Shown: piece by piece, positions 34,969 through 43,720 of the stretch
Layout: each line of letters begins with the position of its first letter
How positions within the stretch are numbered: the first letter of the stretch is position 1
Assembly (NCBI RefSeq): GCF_001429785.1
Contig: NZ_LMJF01000001.1
Span: 302,599 to 366,598, forward strand
Length of the DNA: 64,000 nt
Direction of reading: 5' to 3'
Source of the DNA: Lysobacter sp. Root916
GTDB taxonomy: Bacteria > Pseudomonadota > Gammaproteobacteria > Xanthomonadales > Xanthomonadaceae
Made by a program: the position numbers and the translations under genes
The notes under the pieces: generated by a model
What the model saw: only the letters and a program-made list of their open reading frames with translations
Told to the model about the DNA's origin: nothing
Databases searched by the model: none

Positions 34969-35483
34969 CAGTAGCGAGTCTCGCTCAGGCTGGCGCGGCC
35001 CTGGGCGTCGAATACGATCGCGATGCGGCGGTCGAACTCGTTCTCCGCCATCGGCGCGACCGTGCAGCCGCACAACGCCGCGGCGATCTCCGGCACGGTG
35101 TTGCTGTGGCCGACCACCAGCACCGTGCCCAGCGGATGCCGGGCGCGCAGTTGCGCGGCGAACTCGGCGGCCGGCTGCTTGGCGTCGTAGACGGTCACCG
35201 CCATCGCATGCGCGCTGGCGGTCGGCGCGGCGGTGTTGCGGGTGCGTTTGTAGTCGGTGGCGTAGACGGCGAACACGTCCTTGCCGCTCAGGCTGTCGGC
35301 CAGGCGCTGCGCGCGCGCCTGGCCGTCCGGGCTGAGGTTGGGATCGCGCGGATCGTCGGCGGCCTTCTCGGCGTGGCGCACCAGCACGAATTCCAGCGCG
35401 GTGGCGGTGCGCGGCGGCGCGCTTGCGCAGCCGGCCAACACGCATAGCGCCAGCAGCATCGACATCGCTTTCGAGAAAGGCAT
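34968..35483 (-). CDS. Histidine-phosphatase family lipoprotein
   Basis: 171 aa. Signal peptide with lipobox LAGC. The phosphatase fold shows [10 protein letters not shown] with the catalytic His, [12 protein letters not shown], and [11 protein letters not shown] with the second His. Exported histidine phosphatases act on phosphosugars or polyphosphate-like substrates. The ATG has GAGGA 8 nt upstream. An in-frame TTG 15 nt upstream overlaps the previous gene's stop but lacks a ribosome site. Confidence 0.88.
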   Translation of the reverse strand: MPFSKAMSMLLALCVLAGCASAPPRTATALEFVLVRHAEKAADDPRDPNLSPDGQARAQRLADSLSGKDVFAVYATDYKRTRNTAAPTASAHAMAVTVYDAKQPAAEFAAQLRARHPLGTVLVVGHSNTVPEIAAALCGCTVAPMAENEFDRRIAIVFDAQGRASLSETRY

Positions 35484-35494
35484 GCGCGGGGTCC

Positions 35495-35911
35495 TCAAGC
35501 GTCCAAGCGTTGCGCGCCGGCGCGCGCGATCTCGCCGTCCTGGGCCGAGGGCGCGCCGGATACGCCGATCGCGCCCAGGATCTGGCCCTGGTGTTGCAGG
35601 CGCACGCCGCCTTCCAGCGGCAACGCCTGCGGCAGGCCGAGTACGACGGTGTGGCCCTGGGCCAGCAGTTCCTGGTGGAACACGGTGTCGCGGCGGTAGT
35701 TGACCGCGTGCTCGGCCTTGCGGATCGCGACCTCGACGCTGGCGTTGGGGGTGCCGTCCATGCGCCGGAACAGCAGCAGGCGGCCGGCGTCGTCGACGAT
35801 CGCGATGCTCACCGCATGCCCGCCCGCGCGCGCCTGTGTTTGCGCGGCCTGGGCGATGCCTTCGGCGGCGGCCAGGGTGAGCGTGGTGCGGGTGGACAGC
35901 AGCTCTTTCAT
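35495..35911 (-). CDS. GlcG/HbpS-family heme-degrading-like protein
   Basis: 138 aa. HbpS/GlcG-type fold with [40 protein letters not shown] and the ligand region [14 protein letters not shown] then [17 protein letters not shown]. Extracytoplasmic HbpS binds heme and some GlcG proteins bind other small ligands. No signal peptide is seen. It heads a minus-strand group with the phosphatase lipoprotein and nfi. Confidence 0.85.
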   Translation of the reverse strand: MKELLSTRTTLTLAAAEGIAQAAQTQARAGGHAVSIAIVDDAGRLLLFRRMDGTPNASVEVAIRKAEHAVNYRRDTVFHQELLAQGHTVVLGLPQALPLEGGVRLQHQGQILGAIGVSGAPSAQDGEIARAGAQRLDA

Positions 35912-36013
35912 CGGCGGTGCGTGGCGAGTGCGGAAGGGCATCGCATCGTACGCCGGAATGGCGGTGGCTAGGGGCCGCGCTTGCGTTGCGAGTGTCGTGG
36001 CGCGCGGTGGGGC

Positions 36014-36318
36014 GATGGTGGGGTTCGCCTTTGGCTCACCGCAGCCTACGGGGGGCGTGGGGTGCGGTGGCAATCGCACCGGCGTTGAGTGCGGTGCATG
36101 GCGATGGTGCGGTTCGCCTTTGGCTCACCACACCCTACGGGGGGGCGTGGGGTGTGGTGGTAACCGCACCGGCGTTGAGTGCGGTGCATGGCGATGGTGC
36201 GGTTCGCCTTTGGCTCACCACACCCTACGAGGGGCGTAGGGTGTGGTGGTCACCGCACAGGCGTTGAGTGCGGTGCGTGGGCGATGGTGCGGTTCGCCTT
36301 GGCTCGCCGCGCCCTACG
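36014..36318. repeat. Tandem repeat of about 90 bp, four copies, palindromic
   Basis: The phrase GATGGTGSGGTTCGCCTTTG begins at 36014, 36103 and 36193, giving a period of 89-90 bp; a slightly altered fourth copy starts at 36283. Each unit holds a palindrome (CACCACACCCTACG and its complement, best in the third copy) of the TAGGATGCGG repeat type at 4900. The array ends just before the mfd stop codon region and may provide several terminator-like hairpins. Confidence 0.92.
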
Positions 36319-36319
36319 C

Positions 36320-39300
36320 TCAGGCCGCCTGTCGCAGCACCGTCAGCAAACCCTTGGCCGCGGCCAGGCGTGCGGGCGCGTCGGGCAGGTCCAGCTTGAT
36401 CTTGAGTTTGTCGGCGCCGTCCATCTGGTAGAGCTTGGACTGGGTCTGGATCAGGCGGATCACCGCCATCGGATCCACGTTCGGCTTTTCGACGAACTGG
36501 ACCCGGCCGCCCTTCTCGCCCAGGTCGAGTTTGCGGATGCCCAGCTCGGTCGCGGCCAGCTTGAGCTCGGCGACCGCGAACAGATGCTTGGCCGCGTCCG
36601 GTAGCAGGCCGAAGCGGTCGATCATCTCCACTTGCAGCTCGCGCAACTGGTCGACGTCGCGCGCGCCGCTGACGCGCTTGTACAGGGTCAGGCGGGTGTG
36701 CACGTCGGGCAGGTAGTCGTCCGGAATCAGCGCCGGGATGTGCAGCTCGACCTCGGCGCCGCGCGCTTCGGTCGCGTCCACGTCGGGCAGCTTGCCCTGG
36801 CGGATCGAACGCACCGCGCGTTCCAGCAGTTCGGTGTAGAGGCTGAAGCCGACTTCCGCCATCTGCCCGCTCTGGTCCTCGCCCAGCAGCTCGCCGGCGC
36901 CGCGGATCTCCAGGTCGTGAGTGGCCAGGGTGAAGCCGGCGCCCAGTTCGTCCATCGCCGCGATCGCGTCCAGGCGCTTGCGCGCATCGGCGGTGATCGA
37001 GCGCTTGTCCGGCACCACCAGATACGCATAGGCGCGGTGATGCGAGCGGCCGACGCGGCCGCGCAGCTGGTGCAGCTGGGCCAGGCCGAACTTGTCGGCG
37101 CGGTTCATGATGATGGTGTTGGCGTTGGGGATGTCGATGCCGGACTCGATGATGGTCGAGGCCAGCAGTACGTTGAAGCGCTGCTTGTGGAAATCCAGCA
37201 TCACCCGTTCCAGCTCGCGCTCGGCCATCTGGCCGTGGGCGATGCCGATGCGCGCCTCCGGCACCAGCTCCTGCAGCTGGCGCTGCATGCGGCCGATGCT
37301 TTCGACGTCGTTGTGCAGGAAGTAGACCTGGCCGCCGCGCGCGAGCTCGCGCTGGAAGGCCTCGCGCAGCTGGGCGTCGTCCCAGGGCACCACGAAGGTC
37401 TGCACCGCCAATCGGTGCGCGGGCGGGGTGGCGATGATGCTCAGGTCGCGCAGGCCGGCCATGGCCATGTTGAGCGTGCGCGGAATCGGCGTGGCGGTCA
37501 GGGTCAGCAGGTGCACGTTCGCGCGCAGCGCCTTCAGCGCTTCCTTCTGGCGCACGCCGAAACGTTGCTCCTCGTCCACGATCACCAGGCCCAGGTCGGG
37601 GAAGCGCACGTCCGGCTGCAGCAGGCGGTGGGTGCCGACGATCACGTCGATCTTGCCCTCGGCCAGTTTCTCCAGTTCGGACTTGATCTCCTTGGCGGTC
37701 TTGAAGCGCGACAGCACTTCCACCCGCAGCGGCCAGTCGGCGAAGCGGTCGCGGAAGTTGCGGTAGTGCTGTTCGGCCAACAGCGTGGTCGGCACCAGCA
37801 CCGCGACCTGCTTGCCGGCCGCGGCGGCGACGAAGGCCGCGCGCACCGCGACCTCGGTCTTGCCGAAGCCGACGTCGCCGCAGACCACGCGGTCCATGGG
37901 TTGGCTGCTGCCCAGGTCGCGGATCACCGCCTCGATCGCGGCGTGCTGGTCCGGGGTTTCCTCGAACGGGAACGCGGCCGCGAACGGCTCGTACATCACC
38001 CGGTCCAGATCCAGCGCCAGGCCGGCGCGGGCCTGGCGTTTGGCCTGGATCTCCAGCAGTTCGGCGGCGACGTCGCGGACCTTTTCGGCGGCCTTCTTCT
38101 TGGCCTTGCTCCATTGCTCGCCGCCCAGCGAATGCAGCGGCGCGGTTTCGACCGAGGCGCCCGAGTAACGGCTGATCAGGTGCAACTGCGCGACCGGCAC
38201 GTACAGACGATCGCCCTTGGCGTATTCGATCTCGAGGTATTCGCCGGGCTGACCGCCGGCTTCCAGCACGATCAGGCCGCGGTAACGGCCGACGCCGTGG
38301 TCCTCGTGCACGATCGGCGCGCCCTCGGACAACTCGCCCAGGTCGCGGATGATGGCTTCGGGTTCGCGCCCGACGCGCTTGCGCCGGCGCGGCTGCGAGG
38401 CGCGTTCGGGGAACAGCTGGCGTTCGGTCAGCGCGGCCAGCGTCGGATCGGTCAGGGCGAAGCCGTCGTCCAGCGGCGCCACCGCGATCGCGAAGCGCGC
38501 ATCGCCGGCGGCGAACGCGCTCCAGTCGCTCAGCACCTGCGGGCGCAGCTCGGCGGCCTGCAGCAGTTCCAGCAAGGCTTCGCGGCGGCCGGCGCTGTCG
38601 GCGGCGATCAGCACGCGGCCGCGATAGCTGCCCAGGAACGACTTCAGCGCCTGTGCGGGCGCGGCGTCCTTGGCCGCCAACGGCAGCGCCGGCGCCGGCT
38701 GGTCGCCCAGCGCGAGCGCGCGCTCGCGCTGCGGATGGCCTTCGCCGCAGACCTCGACGCGCTCGCCTTGGTTGAGGCGTTCGCGCAGCGCGTCCGGCGA
38801 CAGATACAGCGTGTCGGGCGGCAGCAGCGGCCGTTCCAGATCGTGGCGGCGCTGTTCGTAGCGCTCGCCGGTGTTGATCCAGAACTGTTCGGCCGCTTCC
38901 AGCACGCCTTCGCCCAGCACCGGCAGCGCGCTCGCGCCGAGGTAGTCGAACAAGGTGGCGGTTTCGTTGAAGAACAGCGGCAGGTAGTACTCGATGCCCG
39001 AGGGCGCGATGCCGGCCTTCAAGTCCTGGTACAGGCCGCTGCGGCGCGTATCCAGATCGAAGCGGTCGCGCAGCGCGTCCAGCGCGCGCTTGAGCGAGGC
39101 CTCGTCCAGCGGCACTTCGCGGCCGGGCAGCAGGCGCACCGCGTCGAACTTGTCCAGCGAACGCTGCGACTCCGGATCGAAGGCGCGGATGGTCTCGATC
39201 TCGTCGTCCAGCAGCTCGACCCGGAACGGCGTGTCCGCGCCCATCGGATAGACGTCGAGCAGGCCGCCGCGCACCGCGAAGTCGCCCGGGTCCAGCACCT

Positions 39301-39784
39301 GCGGCACGTTGCGGTAGCCGGCCGATTCCAGGCGGCGCTTCTCCGCGTCCATGTCCAGGCGTTGACCGACGCGCACGTCGAAACTGCCGCCGACCACATG
39401 CTTCAGCGGCGCCAGGCGTTGCAGCAGGGTCTGCACCGGTACCACCACGATCCCGCGTTGCAGGTTGGGCAGGCGGTGCAGCGCGGCCAGGCGCTGCGAG
39501 ACGATGTCCGGGTGCGGACTGAACTGGTCGTAGGGCAGGGTTTCCCAGTCCGGGAACGGCAGCACCGGCAGTTCGTCGTCGCCGCCCAGCAGGGTGCGCA
39601 GGTCGGATTCCAACTGATGCGCGGCGTGGTTGTCGCGCGCGATGGCCAGCAGCGGGCCGGCATGCGCGGCCGCCGCGGCGGCCAGGTGGAAGGCCAGCGC
39701 CGAGGGCGACACCGGCGCGCGCCACCAGGCGCGTTGTTGGCCGGCCTTGGGCAGCGGCGGAGCGGGGAACGGGAACTTGGGCAT
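36320..39784 (-). CDS. mfd: Transcription-repair coupling factor
   Basis: 1154 aa, close to E. coli Mfd (1148). The N-terminal UvrB-homology region starts PLLAIARDNHAAHQLESDLR and contains FPDWETLPYDQFSPHPDIVS. The CarD-like RNA-polymerase-interacting segment has EGAPIVHEDHGVGRYRGLIV. The helicase motor shows Walker A GDVGFGKTEVAVRAA, Walker B VIVDEEQRFGVRQKEALK and TATPIPRTLNMAMAGLRDLS. The start is the ATG reading MPKFPFPAPPL; further upstream codons give a non-family extension. Confidence 0.98.
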   Translation of the reverse strand: MPKFPFPAPPLPKAGQQRAWWRAPVSPSALAFHLAAAAAAHAGPLLAIARDNHAAHQLESDLRTLLGGDDELPVLPFPDWETLPYDQFSPHPDIVSQRLAALHRLPNLQRGIVVVPVQTLLQRLAPLKHVVGGSFDVRVGQRLDMDAEKRRLESAGYRNVPQVLDPGDFAVRGGLLDVYPMGADTPFRVELLDDEIETIRAFDPESQRSLDKFDAVRLLPGREVPLDEASLKRALDALRDRFDLDTRRSGLYQDLKAGIAPSGIEYYLPLFFNETATLFDYLGASALPVLGEGVLEAAEQFWINTGERYEQRRHDLERPLLPPDTLYLSPDALRERLNQGERVEVCGEGHPQRERALALGDQPAPALPLAAKDAAPAQALKSFLGSYRGRVLIAADSAGRREALLELLQAAELRPQVLSDWSAFAAGDARFAIAVAPLDDGFALTDPTLAALTERQLFPERASQPRRRKRVGREPEAIIRDLGELSEGAPIVHEDHGVGRYRGLIVLEAGGQPGEYLEIEYAKGDRLYVPVAQLHLISRYSGASVETAPLHSLGGEQWSKAKKKAAEKVRDVAAELLEIQAKRQARAGLALDLDRVMYEPFAAAFPFEETPDQHAAIEAVIRDLGSSQPMDRVVCGDVGFGKTEVAVRAAFVAAAAGKQVAVLVPTTLLAEQHYRNFRDRFADWPLRVEVLSRFKTAKEIKSELEKLAEGKIDVIVGTHRLLQPDVRFPDLGLVIVDEEQRFGVRQKEALKALRANVHLLTLTATPIPRTLNMAMAGLRDLSIIATPPAHRLAVQTFVVPWDDAQLREAFQRELARGGQVYFLHNDVESIGRMQRQLQELVPEARIGIAHGQMAERELERVMLDFHKQRFNVLLASTIIESGIDIPNANTIIMNRADKFGLAQLHQLRGRVGRSHHRAYAYLVVPDKRSITADARKRLDAIAAMDELGAGFTLATHDLEIRGAGELLGEDQSGQMAEVGFSLYTELLERAVRSIRQGKLPDVDATEARGAEVELHIPALIPDDYLPDVHTRLTLYKRVSGARDVDQLRELQVEMIDRFGLLPDAAKHLFAVAELKLAATELGIRKLDLGEKGGRVQFVEKPNVDPMAVIRLIQTQSKLYQMDGADKLKIKLDLPDAPARLAAAKGLLTVLRQAA

Positions 39785-40171
39785 CGGGTTCGGCGGACGC
39801 TGGATCGATGAGGACGGAAGGCGAGGGCGCTCGTCGCGGCGGCAGGCCAAAACGAGTGCAGCGCCGGCAGCCTTCGCCGCCAGCGCAATGGGCGCCGAGT
39901 GTACGCGAGGGCGGTGAGCGGACCGTGCGTATTCGGGGGACTTCCTTGTACGCGGCCGGCGTCGCAGAGCGTGAGACGGGCGAGCGCAGGCGCTGTCGTG
40001 CCGATTCGTTCCGGGGCGAGGCTGGGGCTGAGGGCCTTCTGCGGGAGCGCCTTCCGGGGGGCGGCTTTTCTTAGGACGGCTCTATGCGGGAGGGCTGTCT
40101 TTTGGAGGGCCCCTATGGGAGGGCTCTCTAGTGGCGTGGCTCGCTGTAGGAGCGGTTCTGTCTAAAACCGG

Positions 40172-40294
40172 CTCTCTGTGGGAGTGGCTCTCTGTGGGAG
40201 CGGCTCTCTGTGGGAGCGGCGTAAGCCGCGATCGCGAGAACCGAGCGGCGGCGCTGCTTTGGGGGGCGCAATCGCGGCTTACGCCGCTCCCACA
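40172..40294. repeat. 16-mer tandem array plus REP inverted repeat in a 589-bp gap
   Basis: CTCTCTGTGGGAGCGG repeats three times at 40172-40219. The last unit continues into TGTGGGAGCGGCGTAAGCCG (from 40209), whose reverse complement ends at 40294. The flanking sequence from 39785 to 40171 contains decayed GGGAGGGCT fragments and no gene. Confidence 0.85.
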
Positions 40295-40332
40295 GGAAGC
40301 CGGGAGGTGGAAATTTATCGCACGTTCATAAA

Positions 40333-40359
40333 ATAGCTTGCTATTAAATAGCGCGCTAT
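40333..40359 (+). promoter_or_regulatory. Double ATAGCnnGCTAT palindrome, OhrR operator
   Basis: ATAGCTTGCTAT (40333-40344) and ATAGCGCGCTAT (40348-40359) are two 12-bp perfect palindromes with centres 15 bp apart, in the only strongly AT-rich stretch before ohrR. OhrR dimers bind palindromic AT-rich sites over their own promoter, so this is the expected autoregulatory operator. The second palindrome ends 14 nt before the ATG. Confidence 0.78.
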
Positions 40360-40373
40360 GTAAATTACGCCCC

Positions 40374-40847
40374 ATGAACACGCAGCCCGCCGCCCCGAAC
40401 GCACAGCCCCCGCAGGCCGCCTCGTTGAAGCTGGACGACCAGCTCTGCTTCGCCCTGTATTCGACCTCGCTGGCCTTGAACAAGGTTTACCGCAAGCTGC
40501 TGGCGGGCCTGGGCCTGACCTATCCGCAGTACCTGGCAATGATGGTGCTGTGGGAACGCGATCAGCTGACCGTCTCGGAGATCGGCGAGCGCCTGTATCT
40601 GGATTCGGCCACCCTGACCCCGCTGCTCAAGCGCCTGCAGGCCGCCGGCCTGATCAACCGCACCCGCGCGCGCGAAGACGAGCGTCAGGTCGTGATCGCG
40701 CTGACCGAGGCCGGGCGCGCGCTGCAGGAACCGGCACGCGCGGTGCCGATGGGCATCTTCGGCGCGGCCGGTTGCGCGCCCGAGCAGCTCGGATCGATGA
40801 AGGCGCAGCTGGAATCGCTGCGCGGCAATCTCATGCAGCACCTTTGA
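40374..40847 (+). CDS. ohrR: Organic-hydroperoxide-sensing MarR-family repressor
   Basis: 157 aa. N-terminal [15 protein letters not shown] carries the peroxidatic Cys25, equivalent to the reactive Cys of Xanthomonas OhrR (Cys22). A second Cys (Cys134, in GAAGCAPEQ) fits the resolving Cys of the two-Cys subgroup. The winged helix is [20 protein letters not shown] then [17 protein letters not shown]. It represses itself and ohr until oxidised by lipid or alkyl hydroperoxides. The start ATG follows the operator closely. Confidence 0.96.
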   Translation: MNTQPAAPNAQPPQAASLKLDDQLCFALYSTSLALNKVYRKLLAGLGLTYPQYLAMMVLWERDQLTVSEIGERLYLDSATLTPLLKRLQAAGLINRTRAREDERQVVIALTEAGRALQEPARAVPMGIFGAAGCAPEQLGSMKAQLESLRGNLMQHL

Positions 40848-40976
40848 ACCGGCTAGCGGCGCGGGCGCCTGCGCGCACGTCGCCGATCGAATCCCGCCGT
40901 ACGCAACACCCGAACACCTTCGAAACCGGCGACGGTTTCGTCCACCCAACGCCCCCCACCACCTAGGAGTCCGATC

Positions 40977-41402
40977 ATGTCCCTCGACCAAGTCCTCTAC
41001 ACCGCCCATGCCACCGCCACCGGTGGCCGCGACGGCCGCGCCGTGTCTTCCGACAACGTGCTCGACGTCAAGCTGACCACCCCGCGCGAACTCGGCGGTG
41101 CCGGCGGCGACGGCACCAATCCGGAGCAGCTGTTCGCGGCCGGCTATTCGGCTTGCTTCATCGGCGCGCTGAAGTTCGTCGCCGGCAAGGAAAAGATCGC
41201 CCTGCCCGCCGACACCTCGATCGAAGGCGCGGTCGGCATCGGCCCGATCCCGGCCGGCTTCGGCATCCAGGCCGAGCTCAAGATCTCGCTGCCGGGCCTG
41301 CCGCGCGAGCAGGCCGAGGCGCTGGTGCAGAAGGCGCACCAGGTCTGCCCGTACTCCAACGCGACCCGCGGCAACATCGATGTGACCCTGACCATCGTCT
41401 GA
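40977..41402 (+). CDS. ohr: Organic hydroperoxide resistance peroxiredoxin
   Basis: 141 aa. Both catalytic cysteines are present: Cys60 in [16 protein letters not shown] and Cys124 in [14 protein letters not shown], with the helper Arg in the N-terminal region (PRELGG). Ohr reduces alkyl and lipid hydroperoxides through lipoylated proteins. It follows ohrR by 129 bp, ends in a terminator and has AGGAG upstream of the ATG. Confidence 0.97.
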   Translation: MSLDQVLYTAHATATGGRDGRAVSSDNVLDVKLTTPRELGGAGGDGTNPEQLFAAGYSACFIGALKFVAGKEKIALPADTSIEGAVGIGPIPAGFGIQAELKISLPGLPREQAEALVQKAHQVCPYSNATRGNIDVTLTIV

Positions 41403-41427
41403 TCGCGTCCATCGCCCGCGACACCCG

Positions 41428-41460
41428 ATCCCGGCGCGGCGACGTGCCGGGATTTTTTTT
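41428..41460 (+). terminator. Rho-independent terminator after ohr
   Basis: Stem ATCCCGGC with its complement and a 10-nt loop is followed by eight T residues on the plus strand. The next gene converges on it, ending at 41468. Confidence 0.92.
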
Positions 41461-41467
41461 GCGCGCG

Positions 41468-42517
41468 CTAGGGCCGCGCTTCCAGCACCAGGTTGAAGGG
41501 CGTCTGGGTGGCGCGCCGGAACTGGCTGAAACCGCCCTCGCTCATCACCTGTTGCAGGCGCGCCTGTCCGGCTTGCGCGCCCAGCGCCGGGCCGTGCCGC
41601 GCCAGCGACACCGGCACGCAGATCTGCGAGGACGCGCCGTAGTAGACCCGCCCGACCGGATTGAGGTTGTCCTCGACGCGGTCGCCGGCGAAGGGTTCCA
41701 CCAGCAGGCAGTGCCCGTCGGGCTTGAGCGCATCGCGCGCGTGACGCGCGGCGCCGACCGGATCGCCCATGTCGTGCAGGCAGTCGAAGAAAGCGATCAG
41801 ATCGAAATTGCGGCCGCTGTAGCTGGTGGCGTCGGCGACCTCGAAATAGGCGTTATCGATGCCGGCCTCCTGGGCGCGACGGCGCGCGGTCTCGATCGAG
41901 GCGGGGTGGTAGTCGTAGCCGATGAAGCTGGTGTTCGGAAACGCCTTGGCCATCAGGGTGGTGCTGGCGCCGTGGCCGCAGCCGACGTCGGCGACCTTGC
42001 CGCCCCGGCGCAGCTTGTCGAGCACCCCGTCCAGCGCGGGCAGCCATTCGCCCAGCAGGTGCGCGTTGTAGCCGGCGCGGAAGAAGCGTTCGGTGCCGTG
42101 GAACAGGCAGGGGTGGTGCTCGCCCCATTCCATGCCGGCGCCGCTGCGGAAGTTGTCCTTGGTGCGTTCCAGCGCATGGAACGCGGCCTCGACGATGGAG
42201 TAGGCACCGGGCAGATCGACCGGCCCGCCCGGGTCGGCCAGACACAGCGCCTGCTCCTCGCTGAGCCGGTAGCGCCCGCTCGCCGCGTCGTACTGCACGT
42301 AACCGCCAGCGGCTTGATTGCCCAGCCATTCGCGCGCGTAGCGCTCATGGGTGCCGGTGCGCGCGGCTAGTTCGGCCGGGCTCAGGGCGTCTTGGGCCAG
42401 CGCCCGGTAATAACCGAGCTGATCGCCGATCAGGACCAGGCTGGCGCTGATGGCCGCGCCCAGGTCGCCGACCGCGCGGCCCAGGAATTCGTTGAGGCGT
42501 GCTTCGTCGATGCTCAT
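41468..42517 (-). CDS. Two-domain SAM methyltransferase (Rv2258c-like)
   Basis: 349 aa. An N-terminal winged-helix-like domain (GRAVGDLGAAISASLVLIGD, then LSPAELAARTGTHERYAREW) is followed by the methyltransferase core with VADVGCGHGASTTLMAKAF and LIAFFDCLHDMGDPVGAARH. This arrangement matches Rv2258c-type enzymes, whose substrate is unknown. The start is the ATG reading MSIDEARLN; an in-frame ATG upstream would add a charged tail. Stands alone on the minus strand. Confidence 0.88.
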   Translation of the reverse strand: MSIDEARLNEFLGRAVGDLGAAISASLVLIGDQLGYYRALAQDALSPAELAARTGTHERYAREWLGNQAAGGYVQYDAASGRYRLSEEQALCLADPGGPVDLPGAYSIVEAAFHALERTKDNFRSGAGMEWGEHHPCLFHGTERFFRAGYNAHLLGEWLPALDGVLDKLRRGGKVADVGCGHGASTTLMAKAFPNTSFIGYDYHPASIETARRRAQEAGIDNAYFEVADATSYSGRNFDLIAFFDCLHDMGDPVGAARHARDALKPDGHCLLVEPFAGDRVEDNLNPVGRVYYGASSQICVPVSLARHGPALGAQAGQARLQQVMSEGGFSQFRRATQTPFNLVLEARP

Positions 42518-42673
42518 ATCCGCGTCCAGCCCGGTCCGTCCGTGGATGCGCGGCACGGCCTGCCGCCAGTCCCTTGCACGCTAGCCAACGCGATGAGCGC
42601 GCAGGCGCGGACAGCCACCGGTCGGTGAGGCGGGGAAGCAGGGGCGGGGGCGGCGCGACGGGCGCCGCGGGTG

Positions 42674-43228
42674 TCACTCCGGGCTGGGCTTGCGCAGGTC
42701 CAGCGAGACCCGGATCAGGCCGGGCGCGTCCTGCTGGAATTCGCGCTCGAAGCCCAGCGACTGCGCCAGCGCGATCATCGCGTGGTTGTGCTCGAACACG
42801 TCGCCGTAGATGCGCTCGACCTTCTTGCCGCGCGCCCACTTCACCAGCCGCGTCATCAGATAGCGGCCCAGTCCCATGTTGGCGATGAAATGGCTGACCA
42901 GGATGGCGAATTCCGCGTCCTTGCCGTTGTCGTCGATGGCCACCCGCGCCACCGCGCCGACCAGGGCTTCGCCGGGTGGCAGCGGTTCGGCCGCGACCAG
43001 GGCGAATTCGGTCTTGGGATTGATCCGGGTGAAGCGCTCGGCCATCTCCGGGGTGAGCTCCTTCAGCGCGTAAAGAAAACGCTGACGAACCTCATCGGGT
43101 TGCAATAAGCCGAAGCCCGCGCGCAGCGGCTCGGCGTCCTCCGGTCGGATCGGACGGATGAGCAACTCGCGTCCGTTGGGGAGACGCTGACGCTCGTGCC
43201 AAGGCGGGAGTCTTTCGCGCGCGGCCAT
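42674..43228 (-). CDS. GNAT N-acetyltransferase, Pat C-terminal type
   Basis: 184 aa. LLIRPIRPEDAEPLRAGFGL, then LVSHFIANMGLGRYLMTRLV, are typical of the single-domain GNAT proteins related to the acetyltransferase half of Pat/AcuA. No cNMP or NDP-forming acyl-CoA synthetase domain is attached, so it is not the full Pat. A target protein cannot be read. Starts 50 bp from a divergent YjbR gene. Confidence 0.82.
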   Translation of the reverse strand: MAARERLPPWHERQRLPNGRELLIRPIRPEDAEPLRAGFGLLQPDEVRQRFLYALKELTPEMAERFTRINPKTEFALVAAEPLPPGEALVGAVARVAIDDNGKDAEFAILVSHFIANMGLGRYLMTRLVKWARGKKVERIYGDVFEHNHAMIALAQSLGFEREFQQDAPGLIRVSLDLRKPSPE

Positions 43229-43278
43229 GTCCGGATATTGGCACACTGGAAGCCGTTGCGGCTTCATTTCGGGATCAC

Positions 43279-43629
43279 ATGGACGAAAAAACCTTGCGCG
43301 CCTGGGTCGGCGCCTGGCCCGGGGTGGTCGAAGACCTGAAGTGGAAGGAGGTGACGGTCTTCAGCGTCGGCGGGCGGATGTTCTGTGCCTGCCGGCTGCA
43401 GGGACCGGAGCCGGGTGGGCTCAGTTTCCGGGTCGAGGACGAGCGTTTCCTGGGGCTGACCGAGCGCCCCGGCTTCCGCCCGGCGCCGTTCCTGGCCCGC
43501 GCGCATTGGGTCAACGTGCTGCAGCCGCAGCGCCTGCCGGCGGCCGAGCTGCAGGCTTTGCTGCGCCGCAGCTACGAGCTGATCCGGGCCCGCCTGAGCA
43601 AGAAGCTGCAGCGCGAACTGGCCGATTGA
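43279..43629 (+). CDS. MmcQ/YjbR family protein
   Basis: 116 aa. The CyaY-like double-wing fold is recognised from LRAWVGAWPGVVEDLKWKEV, RMFCACRLQGPEPGGLSFRV and LAELQALLRRSYELIRARL. YjbR-type proteins were proposed to bind DNA; evidence in the family is thin. No partner gene. Confidence 0.88.
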   Translation: MDEKTLRAWVGAWPGVVEDLKWKEVTVFSVGGRMFCACRLQGPEPGGLSFRVEDERFLGLTERPGFRPAPFLARAHWVNVLQPQRLPAAELQALLRRSYELIRARLSKKLQRELAD

Positions 43630-43720
43630 CCGGCCGGCCGCAACCGCCACGCGCGCCTCTGGGGCGCGCAGGCGCGGATGCTAGACTCCGCCGCTTCCGA
43701 ACCTCACGAGCAGGACGACC

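Noticed and set aside
36014..36318. CRISPR-like array
   Set aside because: Units are 90 bp, nearly identical across their whole length, without unique spacers; no cas genes nearby.
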